64,000 nucleotides of DNA from Phialocephala subalpina (GCA_900073065.1 FJOG01000043.1:108281-172280); one strand, 5' to 3'; numbered from the stretch's first letter, positions 35,869-48,130 are shown. The notes: generated by a model from the sequence alone, not told the origin. Program-made: numbers and translations.

Positions 35869-36348
35869 CTACTTATTGCGTTTCACCTTGCCATATAACC
35901 CCTTATATACGGAATGGTAACCGGTGTTTAAGTTAGAGAAGAAAGAAGAGTAATTATCTTTAGGATAGCGAATCCGGAACATATGAAATATTTCTAAGCA
36001 ATAGAGAATGATGCCATGGCTATTGGCTGAGCGGAAGGAACCAGTCATAATTATATCGGTGGACACGGTAAAATCTTTACTTTGACTGAAATGAGGCAGC
36101 GCTTTTTTGAGGGTCCTGTGAGAAAGTAGAGTGGAGATCATCTATTGTCCCACCTAATGAATTCTAAGGCAGGAGATCTTCGGTGGTGAACGAAGCAAGT
36201 ACACTAACGTCCCTTTGTGGATCACTAGGTTATGATAATCATCGCATAAAACAGCGACCAAACCCGTTGAATTCGGCGATCTTTGCACTTGAACATTGCG
36301 TTTAACTGGAAAACCAATGGAAATAAATCGAAGAATTCGAGCGAACAA
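35869..36348 (-). pseudogene. Coding relic between AT-rich blocks, two in-frame TAGs
   Basis: One minus-strand frame reads FARILRFISIGFPVKRNVQV, VAVLCDDYHNLVIHKGTLVY and PPKISCLRIH, then TAG, VGQ, TAG, MISTLLSHRTLKKALPHFSQ, DIIMTGSFRSANSHGIILYC, ending YKGLYGKVKRNK. The sequence is protein-like, without the AT skew of its flanks. Gln would fit both stops. I cannot name the family. It may be part of the mobile element that the AT-rich blocks represent, or a gene caught between them. Confidence 0.35.
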
Positions 36349-36354
36349 ATATTA

Positions 36355-36870
36355 TTAATAGCAAATCTTTTTTGAATATATTATATAACTAAAGTAACTC
36401 GGGATAATTGGTAATCATAAATTTTACGCGGGGTATATAATATTATAATTTAACGAATTTTATTAAAACGATTTTATTAGTATTTATATTTTGAAATAAT
36501 ATATTATTTTTTTATAATTTTTTATATATAAAAAATAAAGATAAAATACTTTCAAATATTATAAAATAAAATTTTCAAAAAGTTTATTTAATAATATATT
36601 TTCTAAAGAACTTTATATAATCCTTTAATTTTAAAAATTTATATTATAATAATTTAAAGAATTATTTAAGTTTTATTTGATTTATTAATATATATTTTAA
36701 TATATTATATTTTTAAAATTATAAAATTATAAAAAGTTATTAATTTATAAAATTTATATATTAATTTCTTTAATATAATTACTTTATTATTTCAATTAAT
36801 ATATAGAATAATTAATAATAATTATTATTTTAAACCTTATATATTATAATAGGGTAATCTGGTTAATTTG
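36355..36870. repeat. AT-rich block, RIP-like
   Basis: Second near-pure A/T block, same character as 35041-35640. Confidence 0.7.
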
Positions 36871-36989
36871 GCCAGAGTATTATCGTGATGGATTAAGATT
36901 AATACCACACGTGATCTGGAATCTTATATTCTTAGTTCTTTAGGCAGCTTTCTAGGTGGTTCGCAGATACTAGAATTGACTCCAGAGGT

Positions 36990-37477
36990 TTACCCCTCTA
37001 TAATATTTTCCAACCAAGCCCAAAGCATACCATCAATCCTCACCAACCAATTACTATAGCTTTCTAACTCTTTATTAGAGCCTTGAATAGCTCTCTAATT
37101 TCTCTCGTAATCCCTGACCGAATCAACTTGGTTTCTCGCCTTTTCTAAAGCATGACCATGAGGATATTTTATAAGGAGCTATCCTAGAATTACCTGTGAT
37201 TGATATAGTCCTTCCTAGGACAGAGCGATAAATTGAAAGAACCTTTGTTGAGAAGGAAGCTCCAAATCATTGAGGTGAATCATAAAAGACTGAACTGATA
37301 AGAGACATGACTAGATTGTACTCGTCCTCGACTTCGAGGCTTAAAAGCTTCTAATGCTACTTCGAAAATAGATATCTGGTTTGTTGAACTTTGCACTTCT
37401 CGAGAACGAGTTGAGATCTTACATCTCTTTTTAAAGCGATTAGGGGTTGTTAATTGGAATCTGCAGCCCGAAACCAT
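36990..37477 (-). pseudogene. Coiled-coil gene relic with several in-frame stops
   Basis: The 5' part (ATG at 37477) reads MVSGCRFQLTTPNRFKKRCK and ISIFEVALEAFKPRSRGR. After a likely short intron, one frame reads MIHLNDLELPSQQRFFQFIA, LS, TAG, EGLYQSQVILG, TAG, LLIKYPHGHALEKARNQVDS, VRDYERN, TAG, RAIQGSNKELESYSNWLVRI, MLWAWLENIIEG, TAA (36990-36992). All four stops differ from Gln codons by one C-to-T change, and the frame is otherwise intact over 300 bp. It lies next to the AT-rich blocks, so RIP is a natural explanation. Confidence 0.5.
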
Positions 37478-37973
37478 TATGCTACCAAATGCTGTGTAGA
37501 AGTAGATTAGGTATGGAGAAGTGATTCCGTCTGATCATACTGTTGGAGTGATAACATTGAATAGTTGACAAACGATCAAATATGATACGTCTTGTAGAGC
37601 ATAAATGGGATGACAGCCTCTCTCAACTCTAATATGGCAGAGCGAAAGATGATTCCTTCAGCTTTGCCGGTTGGATTTGATCTCTGAATACTTGATCCTC
37701 TACCATTGCCTCTCATCGGACTATACCTGTATTGCTCCCATGCGATCAAGCACAGCTCACTTGTTCTCCCTCCTCTTGTCCTTATGATGAAGACCGTACA
37801 ACTCGAGAAAAATTGTGCCCACATACGGCTCTTAGTCCTTGAATTGATACATTGGATTTTGTGATTACAAAGAGTGAGTGTTGTTAAGGATTGTTTTCAT
37901 GAATTCCAGCACTATTAGAAGTTTGATATTGCAACAAAATTTGTTGGTACAATTACAATAGTGAACAGTTTGA
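37478..37973. other. Intergenic, nothing recognised
   Basis: 3' flank of the NLR-type gene; no supported feature. Confidence 0.4.
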
Positions 37974-40900
37974 TTATTTCCCTGCGCTCTTTCTGGCATG
38001 CTCCATGGCATTATAAACGTCTTCTCCGTGATCATGGGCATACTCATATGCTCTGATGCCTTCAACATTCTTTATCTTCTGGTCCGATCCATGTTGAAAT
38101 AATAACTTGAAGCCCTCTATCACCTCAGAAGTCTTATTCGGGGGTGCGAGCTCGTATTGGTCGACTAGCAGGTGTAGTGCGGTTGTGAATTCGGCGCCGC
38201 GCATGGAGACAATCTGATTTGGATTGCCATCATGTTCGAGCATCAACTGAAGTACATCAAGCCAGTATTCCGTTGGATGCTGGGTGCCAATACACAGGTA
38301 ATGACATAGGGCGTGGCTCCAAAGCGTTTGTTCGCGGCTATCGTATATCCATGTTGCGTTGAGCGGCGCCTCAGCTCCAATAAGAAGCTTAAGGATATCT
38401 AGATCAACAGGTTCGAGTGTCCACCCAAAAGGGTTCATTGCGTAAAACAATAAAGGGGGTGCACGACACTTTCGAGTATTTTGATACATTAGCCGATTCC
38501 CAGAATCTAGTTTCGACTTCAAATAGAGCCTCAGCTTCCAGCAAACAGCTAGGCACAAGACATTCAGACCTGGTATATTGACGCGTGTTCTCTGCAAGTA
38601 CCATTTCGAGGCCCACGATGGGTCGACATGCGTTTTAAGAACTCGATCAAGTTCATCAATGTATTCCGTTTGAGGCTGCCCGAGGAACTGTTCGAGGAGG
38701 CCAGCGTAGTTGAAGAATTTGGCAATTAAGTTGTCGGGTGCCCTGCAGAAAACCGCCTCTTGGTATTCTTCTTCGTCGTTTTCATCAATCTTTTCGAAGA
38801 CAAGGTACCTACGTTGCTGAGACCCCGATGCCGTGCCATTTGTGACCGGTCGAGCCAAGCCAGGGTTCCTTTGGGACAGGACAGGATGCGAAGCCGTTTG
38901 AGTTGCTATTTGAGTTGCCCAGAATGGCATATAGCAGGGTTGGGTCTTCAAGAGGTAGAGGTATGAAGCCATCAATGATATATCAACGGTGGGAGAAATA
39001 TCCATTCCGTGGCCAATCCGTATAATCCTGTCTCGGATCCTTTGGTCCACTTCCTTCTTCTTCAAAAACTCCCTTACAGTCAAATGGATGAAAGTAACAC
39101 TTTCTCGCAGCATTGGTTCCCAGCGGGCGGACGCGAGTCTCCTAGGTTGTACCTGTACCAGATTCAGGCACCGGCTCTTTAAAAGACCCTTCATGTTTTC
39201 TAATCTTTGCAGAAGCGCAGCCTCTCGTTCATCGCTTGAGTCATGATCAAAGTGACAGCGAATTGCGCCGGTTGGATCTTGAGCAGCCATAAGAAATTGT
39301 ACCAAGGTGAGGGTGCAGGACTTTCCCGGTGCCCGCAGCAGAAGTCGAAAATAATGATATGCCCTTGAAAGGTGAATATCAGGTATCTCGTCAACAATGT
39401 GACTGTACAACTCTTCCAAACCCTGTGGAAGCCTGTTGATCCGTGCTTGCAGCGTGTCAATTTCTTCGCCCTCCTCGAACCCACGAATCAAGTCCTCAAC
39501 AACAAGAGTAACCCAGACAAAAACACCTTGAGAATTCTGGATCACACTCTCTTTCAATCGGTCCGGTATTTGTCTCTTACTGAGCGAGATGGAGCTTTTG
39601 TTAGACCTCCCAAGTTTGTGGTAGACGTACTTGGAGATATCATCTCTTGTCCATTGGTGAATTTCTAGAGATATTTCCATAACACCCCGATATTCTTCTC
39701 GGGCTCGGCTTGCAAGACACAGTTTGATCGAGAGAGTACCGGACCGCATGGCATCAATCCAGGAAAACAAAAAACCGAGATGATGACCCAGGTCGCCTTC
39801 ACACTCATCAAAACCATCGATTAGAAGTAACAGGCCTCCGGTTACAATCTTCTGGTCGGCAATGTGCATCAAAGCTTCCTTCAAGCTATCAACAGACCAG
39901 GCAGATGTGAAGTTGCTAGCCGATCGCTGCGGTTGGACCCGCCGCTGATAGACTGTGTCAATGAACTGAATCAATTGTGGAAAGCGATTTATGAGCTGTA
40001 GAAGTATTGCATGTAGTAAACCATCGATGCTTTTTTCCTGCTTCGTGCTAAGCGTACTCAATTGATAGAAGAAGTAGTGTATCACCGCAAACTGGATTGT
40101 GCCAGAGTCCGAGGCGCAATACTGTTTGGGAACTTCGTGTTCGAGGATGAATTTCATCAACGTCGATTTTCCCGTACCGGGATTGCCAGCAATCCAATAA
40201 CACCTGTGGCCAGACTTGAGCCATTGAGTGAAATTGGTTCTTGGATCGGTCCAAAGCCATCCGAATGTGCTACTATGTGGTGATGGGATTGAGGCTTCGC
40301 GGGGATTGTGGGCGAAGGCTTCGAGTGTCCGATAAACCTCTAGTGATGATTAACGAGAATACGGGCCAATATTGAAACGACCTTGCCTTGAATTCGCATA
40401 TGGCTAATTCCTATTTAAGGTGTTAGTAGAGCACTACTCTCTAAATTTGCGACGTTTTGGAGGAGGTAGAATATTGAATAGAAGGTGTGTGAGGCGTAGA
40501 TCCATTCAGATAGCCAAGTATTCATTGAGATCTCAACTGGTCAAGTCTCTGCTGGAGGCTCATAACACCATTTCCTAATCCAAGTGACTCTGATATGCTT
40601 AGCTTACCTCCTGCGAGTTGTTCGGAGCATTTTTTAACTTTCATGCCCACTTCTGGGTCATTCAAGAATTTTTCACTTGCCGCTGCTATCCTATCAAGTT
40701 GCTTGACTTCATCCAACTCAATGTCTCCTATCCCAGGGACATCAAAGCGGAAACAGCGACCTTGAAGAGCGTCCTGGCCGCCATCTCTTCGAAAGAAAGC
40801 ATCAGCTTCTCTTTGTGTATTGGTGGCAATGTCTGCGAGTGCTTTGCCGATGGTTAACAAATTCGGGTTAAAAACCTTGTCTGCGGCGACGCCGGTGCCC

Positions 40901-41816
40901 AGACTGATGATGAGCTTGTCTCTTTCCATACTGAACATCTCACTTGCTTCTCCATCAACTAGCTGGACAGGGTTGTTGTAAAGCAACCCGCCATCAGAGT
41001 AAACCGCACTCCCAACAGAAAGAGATTCGAAGAATGTTATCGCGGCGGAAGTACCTCGGCATGCCTGCCACAACTTTAGTGTCTTGAATCTAAAAATCTA
41101 TGTGAGTTTCTGTATCATATCTGAGATGCTGCGATTTTCCTCACGTCTGTAACGGCTTCGAGAAATTTCGATACGATCTGAAAATGGCCGGCTGGCCCCG
41201 AATCCTTTCCTCGTGCGTAACAACGAATCTGGAAGATATCTCAGCTCTCCATACCCAGTACTAGGTCGCCACGGAAGAATTTCTAACACTTTGCACGCGG
41301 CATCATCTTCTTGCATTAAAACTTCCCTTGCGTCCGTCCCCGGACAACCGGTGGCAATAATCTTCAGAATTGCGTCTTCCAGTGGCTTCGTCTTGAATTT
41401 CGGAGCTAACAGAGGCTTTCCCACTGCTCTTTGAATCATGTTTTTTGGTCGTGAAAGCGACTCCAGAGAGCTCCATATAAGCTGCCTTGCATTCTTCAAT
41501 CGACATCCGCAAACGACCCAGCATCACCGCAATTAGACTGCATCCATCAATCTTGATACACGAATTGTAAGAAGTACATACCCGCCAGTGCTAGTCCCTC
41601 CAATCATATCAAACATTTGCCAAGGCTCCTGGGAAGAGAGGCCCAGTTTACGTCTCTCCTCATTGGCAGCGTCCAATAATTGCTCGAGAACGACAAGCGC
41701 TGCCAATCCCCGAATCCCACCACCATCTTTCGGAGTTTAGCAAAAAGACATTTACAGAACGTCTGGTTCTTACCAATGGAGAGTAGCTTCACCATGCATT
41801 GGCCAGACGACGACAT
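37974..41816 (-). CDS. Patatin-NACHT NLR-type protein, with a frame break in an A6 tract
   Basis: The ATG at 41814-41816 gives MSSSGQCMVKLLSI, joined by introns (41727-41773, 41539-41582) to DGGGIRGLAALVVLEQ and MFDMIGGTSTGGLIAVMLGR, the patatin oxyanion loop and Ser nucleophile. A frame change of one base falls on T6 (A6 in coding sense) at 41441-41446. Beyond it come APKFKTKPLEDAILKIIATG, FVVTHEERIRGQPAIFRSYR and YSDGGLLYNNPVQL (catalytic Asp). The NACHT part (40350 down) has a Walker A YWIAGNPGTGKSTLMKF and a Walker B-like LLLLIDGFDECEG, then SVTFIHLTVREFL, with degenerate ankyrin-like repeats at the C-terminus (DILKLLIGAEAPLN, TTALHLLVDQYE). Such fungal NLRs couple a phospholipase to self/non-self sensing. 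The patatin exon ends in TGA at 40522-40524; the linker splice to NACHT is unresolved, so two adjacent genes are possible. Confidence 0.75.
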
Positions 41817-42267
41817 AGTAATGCTATATGGCAGCGACGAATTAAGAATCCAGTTGGATGTAATCAAGGGAATTATAGGCTAAGATCAGCAAAACAATGC
41901 GAGGCGACAAATGTCTTAGCTGAGGTTCTTATAGGGGAGGAGATCATGAGGCTGAGATTATCATTTGGTGTGCGCAGGCAGTGCTACAGATTTACTTTTG
42001 AGTCGGGCGTACATTCCAAGCGCTTGCTAGGCATTATGGTGAGGTGGCGTTCTGGATTAAGCAATATGCAAGGTTGTGACCACCACCCACTGAACAAGGC
42101 ACTTTGACAGGCAGAGTGAACGATGTGTTGCCTATTACTTGGCAGACTTCCCTTGCTACTACATACTAAATCACTAACCCTACTTCTACATCGAAAAAGA
42201 GAGTGCGAATCAAACGATATCACACAAGATCTATGTTTGAAGCAACTCGGTACTTCCGAGCTAAGGA
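41817..42267. other. Intergenic, NLR 5' flank
   Basis: Between the NLR-type gene start and the 3' end of the next minus-strand gene. Nothing recognised. Confidence 0.4.
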
Positions 42268-43846
42268 CTATATTGTAGGAGAACCAGTAGACCATGGAGG
42301 TGCCTCGTACCACGTCTTCATGCCCGTACTTTCGTCAAGATGATATAACTTTCCCACTTCTTCATCCCTTGTCCAATATTCATTGAATTTCTTGTCACTC
42401 CAGTCGGTCGAAAAATTCAAGTCCACATGCTCTGATGGGAACACCTCCCTTGACTGTATCTTCCTCCTATATGCGTTGGTAGAAGTCTCGGCATCACAGG
42501 TAGTCTCGTTGTTGGTGCTCGGTTCTGTTTCGAGTGGGGAGTTTGACCTTACGGACAGCGATATCGAGCCATCATCAGACGTGACTTTTTTGTCGTGCAA
42601 CGCGTCGTCTCTGACCATTCCTGCCAGTAAGAGGGTATCCACTGTAGTCGAAGAGTTGCAGACAGACCGATGCCAGTTCGAAGTGTCTGAAAATAGTTCA
42701 GGGTTTGTTGGTTTGTGACAAGGATATCTGTCTGAGTTGACGGAAGAGATGGTGATGCCGTATCTCAATGAGTCGGGCGGGAAAATATCATTCTGGCATG
42801 GGCTGTCTTCAACAACCAAGGCAGCATTCTCTGGAGGCTGGATAGAAGCCAAGCTGCGGCGAACCTTGGGTTTCCGAGGTACTCCTGCCATTGTGTCCTC
42901 TGACAAGGCATTATCATGATCTGGGTGCGTTCGTTTAATACCTTTGGTATCTTTACTAGCGGATGATAAATAAGGTCGACCATTCCGCCTCTTTCCTTGA
43001 AATACCATTACCATTGATGCAGTTGGATCCTCAAAGGTTGTCGGCCAAAAGGATGGAATTACATCAATGTCTTCATCAACGGTCCCGGCAGAGGTTGTGA
43101 GCTTGCAATCAACGGATTGCATAGGTGTTTCGAGGCAGCAGGGGTGAGAAATGTCCGATACGTTGAAGGCCTTCATATTTTCATGTTTCAGTGTTCTACC
43201 CGGAGTACTGTCAAGCTCCACAGCCAGTTGGTTTTGTATGTCAGCGAGTGACGGCATTTCGTGAGCTCGATCTGAGTTGCTGTCATTCGTTGAGTGCTCG
43301 ACACGCCACAGACAATCAACCCTGATTCCCTCTTCGAACGACGTAGATAAGATACCATTTTGAATTCCACGTTGGAATTGTGAGTCCTGAAATTCAAGGA
43401 CATTGGCTTCCTTCTCCTGGCCAAACAACAAGTCGAAGTCTGCATGTTTCGCAATCCAGAACACACTTCGCTGCTGGTATCTGCCTAGACGTTTGCAGGC
43501 CCAAACCAGTTTCAAATCACGATCGACGTACGTATCGCCAATAATTCGAAGCCTCCTGGCAAACTTTGCAGATATGTAATTGTAGTTGCACGACTCATTG
43601 TACAGGGCGAGGACATCCACATTGTCCCTTCCATGATAGTCCTCTCCATTTGCGATCTCGATGACAAAGGCGTAAGTATTCTGCAATGAAGTAACGTATT
43701 GATCAGCTTTGCTTATTCCATTCATTTCTCACTTTCCAACTTACCTTGTCCTTTATACGCTTACTCTTCCTAGACTTCCGTGATTTCACCTTGCTAGGGC
43801 TCAAAGTGTTCCGAAGCAGACGCAGGACGTCTTTCGAGGGATGCAT
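42268..43846 (-). CDS. Degenerate retropepsin-like plus WW-domain protein
   Basis: Exon 1 is 43745-43846 (MHPSKDVLRLLRNTLSPSKV and a Lys/Arg/Ser-rich run, NLS-like) and exon 2 is 42268-43680; 504 residues. Near residues 40-130 the order of elements is that of a retropepsin fold: a strand, then VDVLALYNESCNYNYISAKF where DTG(S) would lie, and DFDLLFGQE near the end, like the FDxILG strand. The catalytic Asp is absent. A long disordered middle follows. The C-terminus NEYWTRDEEVGKLYHLDEST then GMKTWYEAPP fits a WW domain (W, YH, T, W, P), which binds proline-rich peptides. It shares its layout with the gene at 45798-47631. Function unknown; a pseudoprotease scaffold is inference. Confidence 0.6.
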
Positions 43847-44246
43847 AGGTAGACCTTATAGTTCGTAAGTGGCCGGGCTGCATAGATTAGTCGAAAGAGG
43901 GTCAATAGGGCAGGTGGATGATATAGAAATGTGAACTGGCGACACTTCAATGTGAATGGGATTGAATCCTCAAGATATCATACATAAGGCAGACTTCGCC
44001 AACAGGCACTTCATCAAAGCTAATGGGGATGGAAGATCCACGAACTAATGATTCAGCCTTGGGCGCATCGCATTCCCTGTCGAGTTTGTCGCCTGCAACA
44101 AAACCTTGCACGTTCATTGTTTGTGGCTGAAACCTTTGAATACCATTCGTTAAACTGAAGGCCGAGAATGCGCCACCATGCCCCGCCTCTGCGCCTCTCT
44201 CAACATGGCACCAGTATCAGCTGAGTGACGTGGTCATTTTGGCTGA

Positions 44247-45303
44247 TTACGCCCCAGATGGTGTTCCCACACTTCCAACAAACACAACCTGAACGCTGGC
44301 GAAGCTACGTAGAGATTAGCAAGACCAAATTTACAACCATGAAGGCTGTTATGCTTACGCAGCAGTCGCAGCAAATATTTCAATCCTTCTTGCTTGTGTT
44401 GCGAGAGCCAGAGTGAAGGAGAAGATCAGCGTAAACAAGCAGACAAAACCAAGTCGGGTTTTCATACTATTCATGAAGTACAAGGCCACGACAGAAATCA
44501 TAGGTGTTAATGAAGAAACTGCTGTTCCAATGATATTGATGCCAGCTTGTACATGCTGGTCAGAGTAATGATAGAGAGAGCTTCGATTATCGGGCCCGGA
44601 AGGCCTGTCTGGATCGATAGGAACTGGGCTCTGGAAAGGAAATCACGCGTTAGCACCTATTCTAGTGTGTCATTTTAGTGTGCAGACCTTTCGTAGATAC
44701 CAGATTTTATGAAATAACCTCAACATAGGTCCAGAAAGGAACCGGGTTAAGAAGTCATCCTCCCCCAAGTTATTCCCAGGTGAGACCAGATCGGCTGCAT
44801 TCTTGAGATCAAACACGGACTCTTGGGTAAATCCGCCGAGATCACGGCCAATGAATCCACAGCCGCCTCCAAGGTGAGCGCTCTCAATCCATTCACTCAA
44901 AGCTTTGATTTTTGAAACTTTGGGTCGATTCATGGCAGAGATCTGCTCATATTGCAGCATCGAGGCGTCTATGAAGTTAGAAGTGTTTTAATTTTTTAGG
45001 CAGGATATTGCACACACAATATTCCCTGAGCTTGGTCCTTATATCTAGAGCCAAGCCCCACTGTTCTCCCCCAAATCCACGAGCTCCGGACTGACGGAGA
45101 TGCCACCATTCGACATCATACAAGTGCCTCTCAGAGCTATCTCCAGACTCTCGGTCAGCTTTGGCAGCTTTGGTATACTCAGCTTCTAGATGAACCAGTT
45201 CTGCTTGTAGGTACAAGAGGTCTCGCGCAGCACACTCCTGGAATTGACGGAACATGGCCATATCTCTGGAAACCATAAAACGCGAAAGCTTATTGTAACC
45301 CAT
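44247..45303 (-). CDS. DUF6594-type membrane protein
   Basis: Exon 1 (from 45303) reads MGYNKLSRFMVSRDMAMFRQ and AARDLLYLQAELVHLEAEYT, the conserved helical N-terminus of DUF6594 proteins. After an intron: MLQYEQISAMNRPKVSKIKA and DDFLTRFLSGPMLRLFHKIW. A later exon has SPVPIDPDRPSGPDNRSSLY and hydrophobic helices (AGINIIGTAVSSLTPMISVV, LGFVCLFTLIFSFTLALATQ). The last exon reads FASVQVVFVGSVGTPSGA with the stop at 44247-44249. Introns have standard borders. DUF6594 proteins are common in filamentous fungi, often beside HET or NLR genes. Their role is unknown. Confidence 0.8.
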
Positions 45304-45797
45304 GGTGAATCATGTATTGAAGCTAGGGGTGAACCTCTGGAACTGAATATGTTGAGAAGTGATGAGTTGTGAACGCAGGCAGGATCCTGTCATTGTGGAT
45401 GGGCCGCTCATTCCAGCTGCGCTCAATCCAGCTGCTCATTCGCTCTTTCGGTGGTTGATGTGTTGTTCCTCTTCACCCACGCCACGTCAATGGCACTGGC
45501 GAGATCTGCTACTAGCTGCTTCGAAGCTGCAATCAAAATCTACATAACGAAGTTCAACGAACCTTAACACCCCACAACTATCAATGAAGAATCGCCATTA
45601 GCCATGAAGTAACCTAAGTGTATCACTCTGTAGGCGCGCTACTGGATCTGCAGGTAGACGTCATCGCTGCGATCTCTTACTTGTATGTATGCTTTCCTGG
45701 TCATCTTTGGTGGTTGGTGCAGGGAAAGAAAGCAAGTGCTGATACTTCCAGCGACACTTAGGCAGAACGAGAACAAACAAAGATTCGCGATTCAAAT
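45304..45797. promoter_or_regulatory. Shared 5' region between divergent genes
   Basis: About 490 bp separate the start of the DUF6594 gene (minus) from the start of the retropepsin-like gene (plus), so both promoters should lie here. No specific site is recognised. Confidence 0.4.
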
Positions 45798-47631
45798 ATG
45801 CCAAGTTTTAAAATGAGTACTTCACGCTATCCCACGAGAAACAGGGCAGCCCGCACCACGAAGGATGGTCTCTCACGCATCACTTCCGACTCCATGATGA
45901 TGGATATGTGCGAGCAGCAAGCAGACGTGAATTCGCGAGAACAACCAGGCAGCAAGCGCCCGCGCCGCTCCAATACCAACTACGGATATAACAAGTCTTT
46001 CCGAGTTACGAAGAAGAGAAATACCACCCCACAATTGGCCTCAGAAGGGTCAAAAAAGTTGAAGAGACTATCTCCCAAGCCAGCTACCAACTCTGCACCG
46101 GACAGCATGGAACTAACATCGTGGGAGCAACCAGAAGTTGAGGGACTTATTAATGGACAAACGCCAATCAATCAGATGCGTCTTAAGGAGCGAACGGGAA
46201 ATGGATTCGCCGGAATGCAAAGTCTCACTCGATCCCTCTCAATGCTAGGAAATGACATCAGCAGAAATATTCGCAAGGCGATGGACTTTGTCGATTGGTT
46301 CAAACAAGAGACGATTCCCGGGATCACCACAGAATTCAATGACAGATCCGCTTCTCCTGCTGTACAATCCCTCACGCAAACCCCACCACAAGACCTGACC
46401 AAAGCCTCCGGTCCACCAAGTCCTCCAGAAGAACCAGTAAGCTCAAGCTATGTCAACGTATCAAGGTCGGATTATATAGGAAACGCATTTGAAAACGAGG
46501 ACCGGAGACGAGAATTCCAACGCGATTCGTCCGCACCTTCTGCGAACGCCCGAGGAACATATCATGCTAGCCGGACAGAAGCATCGCCTCCTCCACTGCA
46601 TGGATATCCAACGACTGCGCAGCCATACCAACCAAATGTACCACTGCCAGATGCAATTCGAAGAGATGACTCTGCTTTAGTTTTGCATCAAAAAACAGGC
46701 CATCTTCACTCCACACATCTTCTCTGGGACACTGGATCGAATCCTAACTTCATCTCTTACACGAAAGCTCGAGAATTAGGATGTGCGATACTACCGTTGC
46801 CTGAAAAGGAATGGTTATCCTATGAAACTGTCAACTCGAACGATGTGGCAAGACATTACGTCCTACTAGAAATGTTAATACGAAGTGTGGATCTGCCCAA
46901 GCTCAAAGTCTATCTACTGATTGTAGACTCGAATAGCTTCGATATCATTCTTGGGCATCATTTCATTGGAGAATACAGCATCTTGCAAAAACTCGTTGCA
47001 AAAGGATCCAACAGTGATCGGGCTTGCGCGATCATTTCCAAAAAGGCTACTCCAGGTAAGACTCGAGGACTTCTCGCTCAGACCATTTTCATACTCGCCA
47101 TACCAGGTGACGCTGACATATTTCATTACAGAGCAGATCGAAGCTGTGAGGGCCGCACGACAGCGCCGCGAGTTACTTGCGCAGCGTTCGGAATTCGACA
47201 TTCAAAGCCAAAGGGTAGTAGAGGCAATGCCTCAACAACAAAGGGCAGCAGCATCTGGGTCGACAGAGAGCAGCTCGAGTGGGGCATATGGAGGTGGACC
47301 TCGGACCACAGTGAATACAAATTCGTCTTTCGGACCTGCAATGTGCCAATCCCAGAACCCTCCTTTTCGAAATCAGCGAATGTTGTCTACTACCGAATCT
47401 TATGGATCATCCTCCATGTCCAGTTCTTCCTTCCGGCAATCTTTCGACCGGTCGACGGCAGCAACGAGCTTCTGTGAGAGTCCTACCACAACATTTAGCA
47501 TCGCCGAATCCGCAGAAACTTTAAGCTCGAATTTGGAACGGTCGTCGATGAAAAGCTTTCCACACAGAGTTAGCGATAGGTTGAAGAGTTTGGGGAAGGG
47601 CAAAGGGAAAGGAGACAAATACGGCCTGTAG
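45798..47631 (+). CDS. Retropepsin-like aspartic protease domain protein
   Basis: Exons 45798-47055 and 47132-47631, phase 1, 585 residues. The start could also be the second ATG at 45813 (MSTSRYPTRNRAARTTKDGL). The N-terminus is basic and disordered. At about residues 295-400 lies HLHSTHLLWDTGSNPNFISY, with the catalytic D-T-G-S of retropepsin folds, and then DSNSFDIILGHHFIGEYSIL, the strand that closes the fold. A coil (QIEAVRAARQRRELLAQRSE), a Ser-rich stretch and a basic C-terminus (RLKSLGKGKGKGDKYGL) follow. No reverse transcriptase, RNase H or integrase is adjacent, so it looks domesticated rather than part of a Ty3/gypsy element. Related in layout to the inactive gene at 42268. Confidence 0.7.
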
Positions 47632-48130
47632 TTATTCAAAGACTGCAAGGGAGAGGGAAAAGGGATGGGGGGTGAGACAGTTCCAATACACGTGGGGGTG
47701 AACGATGACGTCAAAACGTCTGGCCGATACAAATATGGTGCCTCTGCTGCCAATGACACAGTGAGCTGAGCAGGCACTCGATCCGATGACATACGTTGAG
47801 AATTGAGAGAATTCGTCTTTGGCGTATGCAACGATATTTGCGTCAAAGTAAAACTCAGCTGATTGCATTACATGTGGTGGATACTGTAATTCGCAGGTCC
47901 GACGCCAGATCACGCGGTACGACATTTCGCAACATGGGTATTCTTGTACGAGTACAGAGTACTTTAGCAGAACAGCGAAGTCAACGATTGGTTCTGTATG
48001 TATTTCATGAAGGTCGGGTTGTTTATAAAAGTGAGAAGCATTGGTCACGGGTTTCAACAATGGATGCGGGAGACCGTTAGCTTCAGCTATGCTATGTAGG
48101 CAACTGCACCCCCTTCTTTCTCTCATACCA
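47632..48130. other. Intergenic
   Basis: A 169-residue minus-strand open frame crosses this stretch (47632-48141), but its composition and lack of splicing support argue against a gene. Confidence 0.4.

Noticed and set aside
45798..47631. Ty3/gypsy retrotransposon
   Set aside because: Only a retropepsin-like domain is found; no reverse transcriptase, RNase H, integrase or LTR pair flanks it, and the gene has an intron.
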